A stretch of DNA of 19,203 bases, from contig JAJRXE010000106.1 of assembly GCA_024276455.1 (NCBI GenBank), positions 1 to 19,203 on the forward strand, read 5' to 3'. Under the pieces are notes generated by a model. The model did no database searches and was not told the origin of the DNA. It saw nothing but the letters and a program-made list of their open reading frames with translations. This document shows positions 5,813-12,585 of this stretch, piece by piece; position 1 is the stretch's first letter, and each line of letters starts with the position of its first letter. This stretch comes from Calditrichota bacterium. Lineage in GTDB: Bacteria > Calditrichota > Calditrichia > RBG-13-44-9. Both the position numbers and the translations under genes were made by a program.

Positions 5813-7855
5813 TTAACGAATGAGCAGCAGTTTTCGCTGCAGGTTACCTACCGGGGTTTTCAGGCGGTAGATGTAGAGTCCGCTGGCCACATGGTTACCC
5901 CGCTCGTCGGTGCCGTCCCAGCTGGGTTCGTACCAGCCGGGTTCCAGGGTCCCTTCCAGAACGGTGCGAACTTTCCGTCCGGTAAGGTCGTAGATTTGCA
6001 GGGTGATTGGCCCGCCTTCTTTCAAGCCAAAGCGGATCGTAGTCCGCCCGTTGAAGGGATTGGGATAGTTTTGTTCCAGCGTAAAGGTGGCGGGCAGCTC
6101 CGGGACGGGCACCGAGACTTCCACCTGACTGTTCTTCTCCAGCAGCCAGTTGTCCGGATCGAATACTACCAGCGAGGGTTCTTCCGGAATGGGCAGGTGA
6201 AATTCCTGAGTTTCCAGAGAATCCCACACCACCACCGTTTGAGCCGGGGCGGTGGGAAACTCCATTCGGATGTCAATCGGCATCTTGTACAGATGGTCCC
6301 ACAAATTCTCTTTCTGGGTCTGTTTGATTTGCAGGTAAAGGTAACGCTGGGAATTGGCCGTGTAAGTACCGTAGCCCCATTTGTAAATGGGATACCCTTT
6401 CTCGTAAATCCATTGCTGGAAGAACCAGCCCAGCGGTCGGCCGCTTTTTTCTTCGCAAAAATCCTGAAAGTCTTCCGTAGTCACATTTTTGAACGCAAAG
6501 CGCGGATCGAAAGGGTAGTCATGCAGAATGCTCAGAAAAATCGAGTCGCCCAACACGTGCCGCAGCATGTGCAATACCCACATGCCTTTCGTGTACACCG
6601 TTCGATGAAAGATGTACCATACATCGTCGGTGTTGTAGCGGTAAATGGCGTCCGTTCCCCATTTGTCAATGCTGGATTCGTAATCGTTGATGTATTCGTG
6701 GTAGGCATCTTTTCCCCGGGACTGTTCCAGCCACAGCGCTTCACTGTAGGTGGCAAAACCTTCGTTCATCCAGATGTTGCCCCAGTCGCGACAGGTAACC
6801 AGGTCGCCAAACCACTGGTGAGACAGTTCGTGGGCGTACACCGTTTCCCAGTAGGTGCTCACGTAGCCGATGCTGGTGCAGGTTTGATGCTCCATGGCGC
6901 CGCCCCACTCAAAGTGGGCGTGTCCGTATTTTTCCTCGATGAATGGGTACAATCCGAACAGATCGCTGTAAACCCGCAGCATATCCGGCAATTTTTTAAA
7001 CGCCTGCTCAGCCACTCCCAATTCGGAAGGATAAACAAAATATTCAATGGGCATGAATTTCCCGGGTTCATATTCGAAGGAATCCTGAAAAGTGGCGTAA
7101 TTGGAGATAGCCAGCGAGACCAGGTAAGTCGTGATGGGATATTTTTCGAACCAGATGTAAGTTTGGCTGTCCGGGGCGGCCTGAACCACCTCCTGCAGCA
7201 GACCATTGGACGCCACCACCAGGCTGTTCGGTACGGTGACGGAAATGCGAACGGAGTCCAGTTTGTCGGCGGGGTCGTCTTTGCTGGGCCACCAGGTGCG
7301 GGCCAGGTACGGTTCACTTAAGGTGGAAATAACCGGCGACCCCTGAGAATTGGTGTCGAACGAGAATCCTTTAAAACCGCTGCTGCGGGGCAGCCCCCGG
7401 TAGTGGACGGAAATGGAGAAGGTTTCTCCGTAATTGTAAACCCGATCCAGGGTTACGGTGAGTTTCCAGTCCGCCAGAGACCAGTCGCTCACGTTTCCGC
7501 GGACACGCAGGTTTTGCCAGGCTTGCAAATCGTCCCGGGAGTCGAAATCCAGCTGGATTTGCTGCAGTCCGTCCACCTTGCTGCGAAAATAACCGGTGAC
7601 ATCTCCCTCCAGCATTTCCGGGGTCAGCCTAATGGTGAAGTGCAAATCGTAAAAGTACTGGTCGAAATCGTCCTGTCCGCTGCGCTGGTAGTTCAGTTGT
7701 TTAAAGAGCTGGATTTGTCGTGCTCGGCTGGCCTGTTCGATTTTTTGAAATTCGGCACTGGCCCGGGCAAGTTCCCTAACGGTGGGAATGGGTTCAACCT
7801 GACTGAAACCCATTTGAAGGAAGAAAAAAAGCAACAAAAGGGTGAAATACTTCAT
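5813..7855 (-). CDS. Secreted M1 family zinc aminopeptidase with C-terminal Por/T9SS-type sorting domain
   Basis: The 680-residue exported protein is predicted to remove N-terminal amino acids from peptides. Residues 1-19 are a signal peptide (MKYF, a Leu/Phe core, then GFSQ). An N-terminal beta domain follows, then the M1 catalytic domain. GAMEH (319-323) corresponds to the GAMEN exopeptidase motif with Asn replaced by His. Zinc ligands are His342 and His346 of HELSH plus Glu365 of NEGFATY, with the usual 18-residue spacing. Tyr421 (VYTKG) is the likely catalytic tyrosine. Residues ~590-680 form a FlgD-like Ig domain beginning LEQNYPNPFN and ending RKLLLIR, a sorting signal known from type IX secretion cargo and FCB-group proteins. 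GGGAG lies 8 nt before the ATG. It follows the flavoenzyme gene by 99 bp on the same strand. No T9SS machinery gene is in the window. Confidence 0.93.
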   Translation of the reverse strand: MKYFTLLLLFFFLQMGFSQVEPIPTVRELARASAEFQKIEQASRARQIQLFKQLNYQRSGQDDFDQYFYDLHFTIRLTPEMLEGDVTGYFRSKVDGLQQIQLDFDSRDDLQAWQNLRVRGNVSDWSLADWKLTVTLDRVYNYGETFSISVHYRGLPRSSGFKGFSFDTNSQGSPVISTLSEPYLARTWWPSKDDPADKLDSVRISVTVPNSLVVASNGLLQEVVQAAPDSQTYIWFEKYPITTYLVSLAISNYATFQDSFEYEPGKFMPIEYFVYPSELGVAEQAFKKLPDMLRVYSDLFGLYPFIEEKYGHAHFEWGGAMEHQTCTSIGYVSTYWETVYAHELSHQWFGDLVTCRDWGNIWMNEGFATYSEALWLEQSRGKDAYHEYINDYESSIDKWGTDAIYRYNTDDVWYIFHRTVYTKGMWVLHMLRHVLGDSIFLSILHDYPFDPRFAFKNVTTEDFQDFCEEKSGRPLGWFFQQWIYEKGYPIYKWGYGTYTANSQRYLYLQIKQTQKENLWDHLYKMPIDIRMEFPTAPAQTVVVWDSLETQEFHLPIPEEPSLVVFDPDNWLLEKNSQVEVSVPVPELPATFTLEQNYPNPFNGRTTIRFGLKEGGPITLQIYDLTGRKVRTVLEGTLEPGWYEPSWDGTDERGNHVASGLYIYRLKTPVGNLQRKLLLIR

Positions 7856-7954
7856 TATTTTATCTCCCGAATACAGAAAGTTTTTTCCTTTAACGGTGAA
7901 TCGTGCAAAAGGTTTACGAAAAATTATTTTTCTCCCGCCAGCGCGTTGTCGTTT

Positions 7955-8896
7955 CTACGGAAGTCGGCTCTTGGCGAGCTGGTATTCTTGCACCAGTCGT
8001 TTCACAATCTCGCCGGCAGGCAGGATGTCCCGGATGAGTCCGGCCGCCTGGCCGACCTCGATTTCTCCCTCCTCCAGGTCGCCCTCAAAAATAGCCTGCC
8101 GGGCGCGTCCTTTCCCCAAAAAGCGCGCCATTTCGGTAATGGAAGCGCCCTTTTCTTCCAGGGATTTGATTTCCTGGTAAAATTTGTTCTTGATGAGGCG
8201 GACCGGGATGAGTTTTTTCATAATCAAAGCGGTAGCGGTATCGTCCGCTTCTACAATCGCCTGTTTGTACTTGGGGTGGGCGGAAGATTCCTCCGAGGCG
8301 GCAAAACGAGTACCGATTTGCACCCCGGCGGCTCCCAATGCCAGGGCAGCGCACATCCCCCGACCATCCGCAATCCCCCCGGCGGCAATCACCGGAATGT
8401 TCACCGCGTCCACCACCTGCGGCACCAGCACCAGGGTGGTAATTTCGTCCAGCCCATTGTGACCGCCCGCTTCGAATCCCTCTGCGACCACCGCATCAAC
8501 CCCTGCCGCTTCGGCTTTGCGGGCAAAACGAACGTTGGCAATTACATGAACCACCGTCGCTCCTTCTGCTTTCAGGCGTTCGGTAAATTTGGCCGGATTT
8601 CCCGCCGAAGTGAATACAATGGGGACCTTCTCCTCAAGAGTCACCTGCACCAGCTGTTCGGCGTATTTGCTGATCAGGGGAATATTGACCCCAAAAGGTT
8701 TGCGGGTAGCCTGCCGGCACTTCCGAATGTGTTCCCGAAAGAGCTCCGGTTCCATGGAACCGCCGCCAATCAGTCCCAGTGCCCCCGCGTTGGAAACCGC
8801 CGCCGCCAGCTTCCAGCCGGAAACCCAGATCATGCCTCCCTGCACAATGGGGTATTCAATGCTAAACAATTTCGTGAGAGCTGTTTCTATCTTCAT
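7955..8896 (-). CDS. Nitronate monooxygenase / FabK-type FMN-dependent TIM-barrel oxidoreductase
   Basis: The 313-residue cytoplasmic flavoprotein belongs to the 2-nitropropane dioxygenase/nitronate monooxygenase family, which also contains enoyl-ACP reductase II (FabK). Family signatures are PIVQGGMIWVSGWKLAAAVSNAG at the N-terminus, then KPFGVNIP, VAEGFEAGGHNG with the candidate catalytic His146, and the FMN phosphate-binding IPVIAAGGIADGRGM and AAGVQIGTRF segments. Nitronate oxidation and enoyl-ACP reduction cannot be told apart by eye; no fatty-acid genes are near, so I lean to the generic nitronate monooxygenase label. The ATG at 8896 lies 19 bp after the MBL-fold gene stop and has no Shine-Dalgarno site, suggesting co-transcription and perhaps translational coupling with that gene. 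Confidence 0.87.
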   Translation of the reverse strand: MKIETALTKLFSIEYPIVQGGMIWVSGWKLAAAVSNAGALGLIGGGSMEPELFREHIRKCRQATRKPFGVNIPLISKYAEQLVQVTLEEKVPIVFTSAGNPAKFTERLKAEGATVVHVIANVRFARKAEAAGVDAVVAEGFEAGGHNGLDEITTLVLVPQVVDAVNIPVIAAGGIADGRGMCAALALGAAGVQIGTRFAASEESSAHPKYKQAIVEADDTATALIMKKLIPVRLIKNKFYQEIKSLEEKGASITEMARFLGKGRARQAIFEGDLEEGEIEVGQAAGLIRDILPAGEIVKRLVQEYQLAKSRLP

Positions 8897-8915
8897 AAGC
8901 GTTCGATTAGTTTAT

Positions 8916-9761
8916 TTATTCCATTTCCCAGTTAAAATTTTCTTTCGCCAACCAGAGATCCAGTTCCCGCAGAAAAGTTTGTACATTGGTCTGATGGGGA
9001 TGAAATCCGCTGTTGTCGGGGTAAAGCTGGTAAAGCTGTTGTCGCAATTCGTCTCCGGAATATCCCGCCCGCGCGTATTTGATTCCCTGCCACACCAGTT
9101 GCCGCAAGTAGTGCCGTTCATGCTCGATGCGCCGTAGAATTTCCTCCTGCGTCTTGGCCGGTTTGCCGTGTCCGGGGACCAGGCAGCGTAAGTTGTACTG
9201 GTGAACCAGTTGCTTCAGGAGCTTCAGGCTGTGCCAGTACTGGTAAGTGCTGTGCAGAATAAACGGCAGCGGGGTCTGAATGAGCATGTCGCCGGAAAAA
9301 ATCATTTCTTCTTCCGGGATAATAATGACGCTCATGTCCACCGAATGTCCCGGTACGTGGTAAAGGGTGAATGAGTAGGGCGGGATGGGTTGCAGGCTCC
9401 CGTTTTCCAGGTAATGGATCGGTTCGGGAAAGGCCAGTTGGTCCAGTTCTTCGATGCCCTGCTTGCGCCACATACCTTTCAGGTATTTCAGATCGTTCTC
9501 CCGCATGGCCAGCGGCTTGGATTGAATGGCCCGGTGTCCGTAAGTGGGGTGTTTTCGAAAGCGATGCCACCCGGAAATGTGGTCTCCGTGGGTATGAGTA
9601 AGCAGTACCGTTAGGTGCGATAAGCTCTCTTTTTCCAGAAAGCGCTCGATGCGTTCGATTTCCCAGGGGAAAACACCCGGATCGACGAGGTAAGCGGTAT
9701 TGCCCTGGTACACCACCGCGGAGTTCATGCCCAGAAACTGACTGCTAAATCGGCGAAGCAT
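8916..9761 (-). CDS. Metallo-beta-lactamase fold hydrolase
   Basis: The 281-residue cytoplasmic protein carries the complete di-zinc ligand set of the MBL superfamily: His56, His58, Asp60 and His61 (THTHGDH), His139 (VPGHS), Asp158 (FSGDML) and His198 (VPGHGKP). An extra C-terminal helical region (~200-281) contains RRIEHERHYLRQLV, as in glyoxalase II-like and LACTB2-like hydrolases. The substrate is unknown; a thioester or phosphoester hydrolase is likely. The ATG at 9761 has GGAGGT (complement of 9773-9778) 11 nt upstream. A perfect palindrome at 9778-9794 touches that ribosome site. It is the first gene of a - strand pair with the flavoenzyme and is divergent from the SpoIIM-like gene across 151 bp. 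Confidence 0.88.
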   Translation of the reverse strand: MLRRFSSQFLGMNSAVVYQGNTAYLVDPGVFPWEIERIERFLEKESLSHLTVLLTHTHGDHISGWHRFRKHPTYGHRAIQSKPLAMRENDLKYLKGMWRKQGIEELDQLAFPEPIHYLENGSLQPIPPYSFTLYHVPGHSVDMSVIIIPEEEMIFSGDMLIQTPLPFILHSTYQYWHSLKLLKQLVHQYNLRCLVPGHGKPAKTQEEILRRIEHERHYLRQLVWQGIKYARAGYSGDELRQQLYQLYPDNSGFHPHQTNVQTFLRELDLWLAKENFNWEME

Positions 9762-9777
9762 GCCGTTTTTTTACCTC

Positions 9778-9794
9778 CAACAAACTGTTTGTTG
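9778..9794. promoter_or_regulatory. Perfect 17-bp palindrome, operator or leader hairpin, beside the MBL-fold gene start
   Basis: CAACAAAC and GTTTGTTG are exact inverted repeats around one central T. The site lies in the 151-bp gap between two divergent genes. It overlaps the edge of the ribosome site of the - strand gene and sits about 120 bp before the + strand gene. This placement suits a repressor operator or a hairpin controlling translation. Confidence 0.4.
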
Positions 9795-9855
9795 CTTTAA
9801 AATACAGAATTCTTTCCTTCATTGCAGTAGGATTTTCAAGAAATCGCTTCTCTGG

Positions 9856-9884
9856 TTGCGTTGTGCGGTTGGATTCCGTAATAT
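9856..9884 (+). promoter_or_regulatory. Promoter candidate for the SpoIIM-like gene
   Basis: TTGCGT (9856-9861) and TAATAT (9879-9884) are 17 nt apart and lie 28 nt before the ATG at 9913. The matches to a sigma-70 consensus are partial (three and four of six), so confidence is low. Confidence 0.3.
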
Positions 9885-9912
9885 TTCCTCCAGAAGAACA
9901 GGAAGGTTCGCC

Positions 9913-10497
9913 ATGTTTTCCGATCTGTTTGAACAGGTGCCGTATGTTTACATGTTTGTGGCGGCGGTTTTTTTCTTGGCGGGAATTTATTTTGCCCCTT
10001 CGGTGGTAGAAAAAGAGATCCGTTGGTTGTTGGTGTATCCTCTCTGGATGGCCCGTCTGATGGAGAAATATTTCAAAGCCCGCTGGAATTTTCTGATTCT
10101 TTTCCTCATCATTTTAACCCTGAACAACATCTCTCTCTTCAGCGGTGTTCTGAGTGGCTTTATTGTGGGGCTGCCACTGCTGGGGGTGTTTTTGACCGGA
10201 TTTAACGTGGCGGTGATTAGTTACGACATGATGGGCTGGCAGGGCGTCTGGCAAATCCTGGTCAATCCGGTGGCCTGGCTGGAGTTCCCGGCCTCCTGGA
10301 TCAGTTACGGAATGGCTTTTCATCTGAATGTGGTGTTTCTGCAGACCGGTAGTTTTCACCAGACCTATCTGGTATTCCGGGAGATGCTACCGCTTTACGC
10401 TAAATATGTGGCGACCCTGTTGCTAATCGCCGCTTTGCTGGAGTCTTTTTTGATCCGGCTGGCGGACAAATACCTGCCCAAAGATGGGGAAAAATAG
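9913..10497 (+). CDS. SpoIIM-like (DUF95-type) integral membrane protein
   Basis: The 194-residue protein has about five hydrophobic segments: residues ~11-29, 60-76, 79-104, 128-145 and 162-182. The layout resembles the stage II sporulation protein M family: an NN pair before a helix (LNNISLF, 70-75), a Gly-rich helix (GVLSGFIVGLPLLG), the conserved WLEFPASWISYGMAF segment with Glu124 and Pro126, and a final helix with Glu177 (IAALLESFL). Such proteins occur widely in non-sporulating bacteria; their role there is not settled. The ATG at 9913 is chosen because GGAAGG at 9901-9906 lies 6 nt before it; the upstream extension to 9760 is not protein-like. It stands alone on the + strand with no RDD or DUF58 partner. 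Confidence 0.65.
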   Translation: MFSDLFEQVPYVYMFVAAVFFLAGIYFAPSVVEKEIRWLLVYPLWMARLMEKYFKARWNFLILFLIILTLNNISLFSGVLSGFIVGLPLLGVFLTGFNVAVISYDMMGWQGVWQILVNPVAWLEFPASWISYGMAFHLNVVFLQTGSFHQTYLVFREMLPLYAKYVATLLLIAALLESFLIRLADKYLPKDGEK

Positions 10498-10605
10498 ATG
10501 GTCCGTGGTTGTCAATTGGGTGGCATCGTCCGAAACTCCCTCTGCAAAAATAAAATTTCCCCATTCTGCAATTCTTTTTGTTGACAAAGTCAGTTTAAGT
10601 TTGTG

Positions 10606-10625
10606 CTTTTAATGAATATTAAAAG
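10606..10625. repeat. Perfect AT-rich inverted repeat
   Basis: CTTTTAAT (10606-10613) and ATTAAAAG (10618-10625) form an 8-bp perfect inverted repeat around GAAT, 20 bp after a TTGACA. It could be an operator or a weak hairpin. Confidence 0.35.
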
Positions 10626-10747
10626 TAGGCGGTTAAAACAGCCTTCAACTTTAAACAATTGGTAATATTATTCAGCAATATTGGATTCGTTTCCCCAACT
10701 TGCGGATAACGGTAACACCTTCAACCTCCTGTTCTAACTAACATTCC

Positions 10748-10765
10748 CCGAATAACCATATTCGG
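10748..10765. repeat. Inverted repeat before the PD40 remnant
   Basis: CCGAATA (10748-10754) and TATTCGG (10759-10765) form a 7-bp stem with loop ACCA. AACA/TGTT on the flanks (10740-10743, 10768-10771) could extend it. No T-run follows. Role unknown. Confidence 0.3.
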
Positions 10766-10804
10766 CGTGTTGGTTGTCCCTCTGGGAGTGCCGGAATCTT
10801 TGTA

Positions 10805-11136
10805 ATGGTTTCGGGCTCCGAAACAGATTTGTTACGAGGTAAAAGAATGGTCGCAAGATATTCGAAGACGGACAAAACCCTCAAGATTTTGTTAATCATC
10901 GATGGCGATCGGGACGGGAATCTTATATTCTATATGATGAACCCGGATGGTTCTGAATTAAAAAGAATAACTTACAATCCAGCGAGAGATCTTTCTCCTT
11001 GTTGGTCTCCGCTGGAAAAGGACTCACTTTTCACAGCAATTGTGATGGAAATTGGGATATTTACGTCATGAGGGTGGATGGTACCCGGCAACCTCGTTTG
11101 ACCAATAATTCGGCCAGGGAAGACAGCGGCGGTTGG
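10805..11136 (+). pseudogene. Frameshifted fragment of a TolB/PD40 beta-propeller protein
   Basis: The fragment holds two propeller blades in two frames. Frame 2 encodes DRDGNLIFYMMNPDGSEL, then KRITYNPARDLSPCWSP. A one-base loss near 11008-11013 then moves the match to frame 1: GKGLTFHSNCDGNWDIYVM, RVDGTRQPRLTNN and SAREDSGGW. This alternation of DGNxxIYVMNxDG and LTxNPAxDxxPxWSPDG is the TolB-type WD40 repeat. After the Trp codon at 11134-11136 the match stops abruptly, where coding similarity to a different gene on the other strand begins. The N-terminal part (from ATG 10805) is poorly conserved and has no signal peptide. This is a remnant, probably of a larger multi-blade protein; it could also be two short real frames, which I consider unlikely. 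Confidence 0.6.
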
Positions 11137-11606
11137 GCGTTGGGCCAGATTCCCCGGAGTTCCCGGAGGAAGATTTGCACGGTGGTCGGGCCAATCCCCT
11201 TTCCTAACTCCCGGATGCGCTGTTCCAAATCCCGGGACTGATCATGCAGCCGGTTTAAATCCCCCTGGTATTTTTCCAGAAGATTCCGGGTCACTTCCAA
11301 CAGTTTGTTCGCTGTCTTAAAATCATATCTAACATACCCACCGGCATCCAATATTTCAACCAGGCGGTTCCAACCGGCTTGAAGGATGGATTATGCCGTG
11401 GTAAGACCATTAGTCTGGAAATGGCGGTAGGTCCTTCTGGCTATTTCTTCAGAGATACGGGTTCCAAAAAGCAGAGCTGCCAGGAACCATTTAAAGATTT
11501 TTCCGCTATTCCGGTCAGTAAGAAAAATGTCTAATTCGGTTGCGTAGGTTTTTCCCTTCCATTGCAGAAGTCGGGGAATGATTTGCTTCAAGCTTGCCGG
11601 TTTCAT
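11061..11606 (-). pseudogene. Helix-hairpin-helix (endonuclease III-like) protein gene broken by an in-frame TAA and with a replaced 3' end
   Basis: Reading from ATG 11606, codons 1-71 encode MKPASLKQIIPRLLQW onward to RTYRHFQTNGLTTA. Codon 72 (11391-11393) is TAA. The same frame then continues without a gap as SILQAGWNRLVEILDAGGYV to KGIGPTTVQIFLRELRGIWP (codons ~135-155). The GKGIGPTT element is a helix-hairpin-helix motif, and the two halves read as one protein of the HhH-GPD type (DNA glycosylase/lyase-like). After ~codon 164 the sequence becomes the antisense of the PD40 remnant, so the natural C-terminus is missing; the frame closes at 11061. The start ATG overlaps the stop of the archaemetzincin gene (ATGA), so the pair was one operon. 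Standard gene finding would see two short genes. Family assignment is by motif only. Confidence 0.6.
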
Positions 11607-12130
11607 TGTGCCTGCTCTAATTTTGCGCGACACTGGCTGCAAAAATGGGCCTGTTTACGATCCGTGTCCTTTAACGTGTTGGAAAAATGCATGACGCAGG
11701 TGGGGTCAGGGCAGTGGGGCAGCCTGTACAGGTGCCCCAGCTCGTGGACCGCCTCTTTCAGAGCACGCTGGAAGAACAATTCCGGATCTTCAGGTTGCCC
11801 GTAGAAACTTTCCCGTAAACGCGCCAGGGAAATAATTGCCACGCCATGAACCGGATCGGCTTCTCCGAAGACAAAATTGAGTCCCTCGGAGTACAAATCC
11901 GGTTCGGCAATCGCCAACAATTTTGCAAATCCCTTTTTTAGGGGAGTAATGTAGCGGAGAATCAAGGTGGAATCGTACTGATCGCGATTCGGGTTGTAGG
12001 CAATAGGGGGGATTCCGATACTGTTGGTTATCACCACCTCGGTTCCAAAGATTTGTTGCAAATGCTCTTTCAATCTTTGTAAAAAATCACGATTAAGACG
12101 TAGCACCGGTAAAATTGCCACGGAGGCCAT
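11603..12130 (-). CDS. amzA: Archaemetzincin-type zinc metalloprotease (peptidase M54)
   Basis: The 175-residue protein has the archaemetzincin signature in order. The extended zinc motif HELGHLYRLPHC holds His129, Glu130, His133 and His139. Cys140, Cys145 and Met147 (HCPDPTCVM) follow, then FSNTLKDTDRK and the closing CSQC (Cys164, Cys167); the four cysteines are predicted to bind a second, structural zinc. The normally conserved Gly of HExxHxxGxxH is Arg136 here. There is no signal peptide. The natural substrate of this family is not established. The ATG at 12130 has GGGGG 6 nt upstream. Its stop overlaps the start of the HhH gene by 4 bp (ATGA). M54 proteins are best known from archaea and eukaryotes and patchy in bacteria. 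The frame appears intact, although its operon partner is broken. Confidence 0.85.
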   Translation of the reverse strand: MASVAILPVLRLNRDFLQRLKEHLQQIFGTEVVITNSIGIPPIAYNPNRDQYDSTLILRYITPLKKGFAKLLAIAEPDLYSEGLNFVFGEADPVHGVAIISLARLRESFYGQPEDPELFFQRALKEAVHELGHLYRLPHCPDPTCVMHFSNTLKDTDRKQAHFCSQCRAKLEQAQ

Positions 12131-12236
12131 TTTTAACCCCCATTTTTTTCCTGCTTATTAAAATGCTCCCTCACCAAGAAGTTCCCTGAACAAGCCTTTA
12201 TTCGAACAAATCAGGAATTTTGGCTTGAATTTGGTT

Positions 12237-12344
12237 TTAGAAGAATTGAGACACCTCTGGACGGGAGTAGTGACCCGCCACGTCGAACATTCGTTTGGTC
12301 CGGGCAATGAGTGACAGGTCAAGCTTGGCGTACAAACCATTCAT
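12237..12344 (-). pseudogene. Remnant of the C-terminus of a nitrilase-family (carbon-nitrogen hydrolase) gene
   Basis: A 35-codon - strand frame encodes LYAKLDLSLIARTKRMFDV and then AGHYSRPEVSQFF before a TAA. The combination of a DLSLIAR-type strand/helix and GHYSRPEV is characteristic of the C-terminal end of nitrilases. The rest of the protein, including the Glu-Lys-Cys catalytic residues, is absent: upstream sequence is AT-rich and not protein-like. It is therefore a stump left by deletion, not a working gene. The family call rests on a short motif. Confidence 0.45.
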
Positions 12345-12527
12345 ATTTGTCTGTATCGGTCAATTCTTTCGCTGAGTTTCTAAAAAACAGAAAAGTAAAA
12401 GAGCATTGCTGTAGTTTGTTTGAAATTAATAAAATAAGGTTAAGGGAATTTTTCACTTTTGTTTTGGGGAAAATGTGATGATCATTGGTAAAAAGTCCAG
12501 GACAACGGGAGTGGGGTTTTGAAGAGA

Positions 12528-12557
12528 ACAAAAAAGCCGATGGGATTCCATCGGCTT
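12528..12557 (-). terminator. Intrinsic terminator of the ferritin-like gene
   Basis: AAGCCGATGG (12534-12543) pairs perfectly over 10 bp with CCATCGGCTT (12548-12557) around GATT. On the - strand the stem is followed by a T-run (complement of the A-run at 12530-12535), 29 bp after the gene stop. Confidence 0.85.
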
Positions 12558-12585
12558 CAACAAAAAAATGGAGAGACCCACCCGG

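Larger units (their letters stand above)
10498..10804. other. AT-rich gene-free region with promoter-like and palindromic sequence
   Basis: No gene is recognisable. A good -35-like TTGACA lies at 10581-10586, but its 17-nt-spaced hexamer TGCTTT is poor. A perfect palindrome CTTTTAAT/ATTAAAAG (10606-10625) lies just downstream, where a -10 and operator would be. A further hairpin CCGAATA/TATTCGG occupies 10748-10765. The sequence then runs into a broken PD40-type gene fragment, so the control elements may belong to a decayed gene. Confidence 0.45.
12131..12585. other. AT-rich region with a nitrilase-like remnant and a terminator
   Basis: Between the archaemetzincin and ferritin-like genes no intact gene is present. 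It holds a 35-codon nitrilase-like C-terminal remnant (12237-12344, -) and the terminator of the ferritin-like gene (12528-12557). The part from 12345 to 12527 is very AT-rich, with only low-complexity short frames. Confidence 0.55.

Noticed and set aside
5891..7321. A 476-codon open frame on the + strand opposite the M1 peptidase
   Set aside because: It is the antisense shadow of a gene with clear catalytic motifs; its translation has no recognisable domain and no ribosome site.
7403..8935. A 510-codon open frame on the + strand spanning the M1 start and the flavoenzyme gene
   Set aside because: It covers two well-supported - strand genes and the gap between them; composition is that of a reverse-strand shadow.
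10805..12345. Insertion sequence or transposon as the cause of the broken genes
   Set aside because: No transposase-like frame, terminal inverted repeats or target duplications were found.
12319..12531. A 70-codon - strand frame upstream of the nitrilase remnant
   Set aside because: AT-rich low-complexity sequence; its end overlaps the nitrilase-like peptide in another frame, and no family is recognisable.
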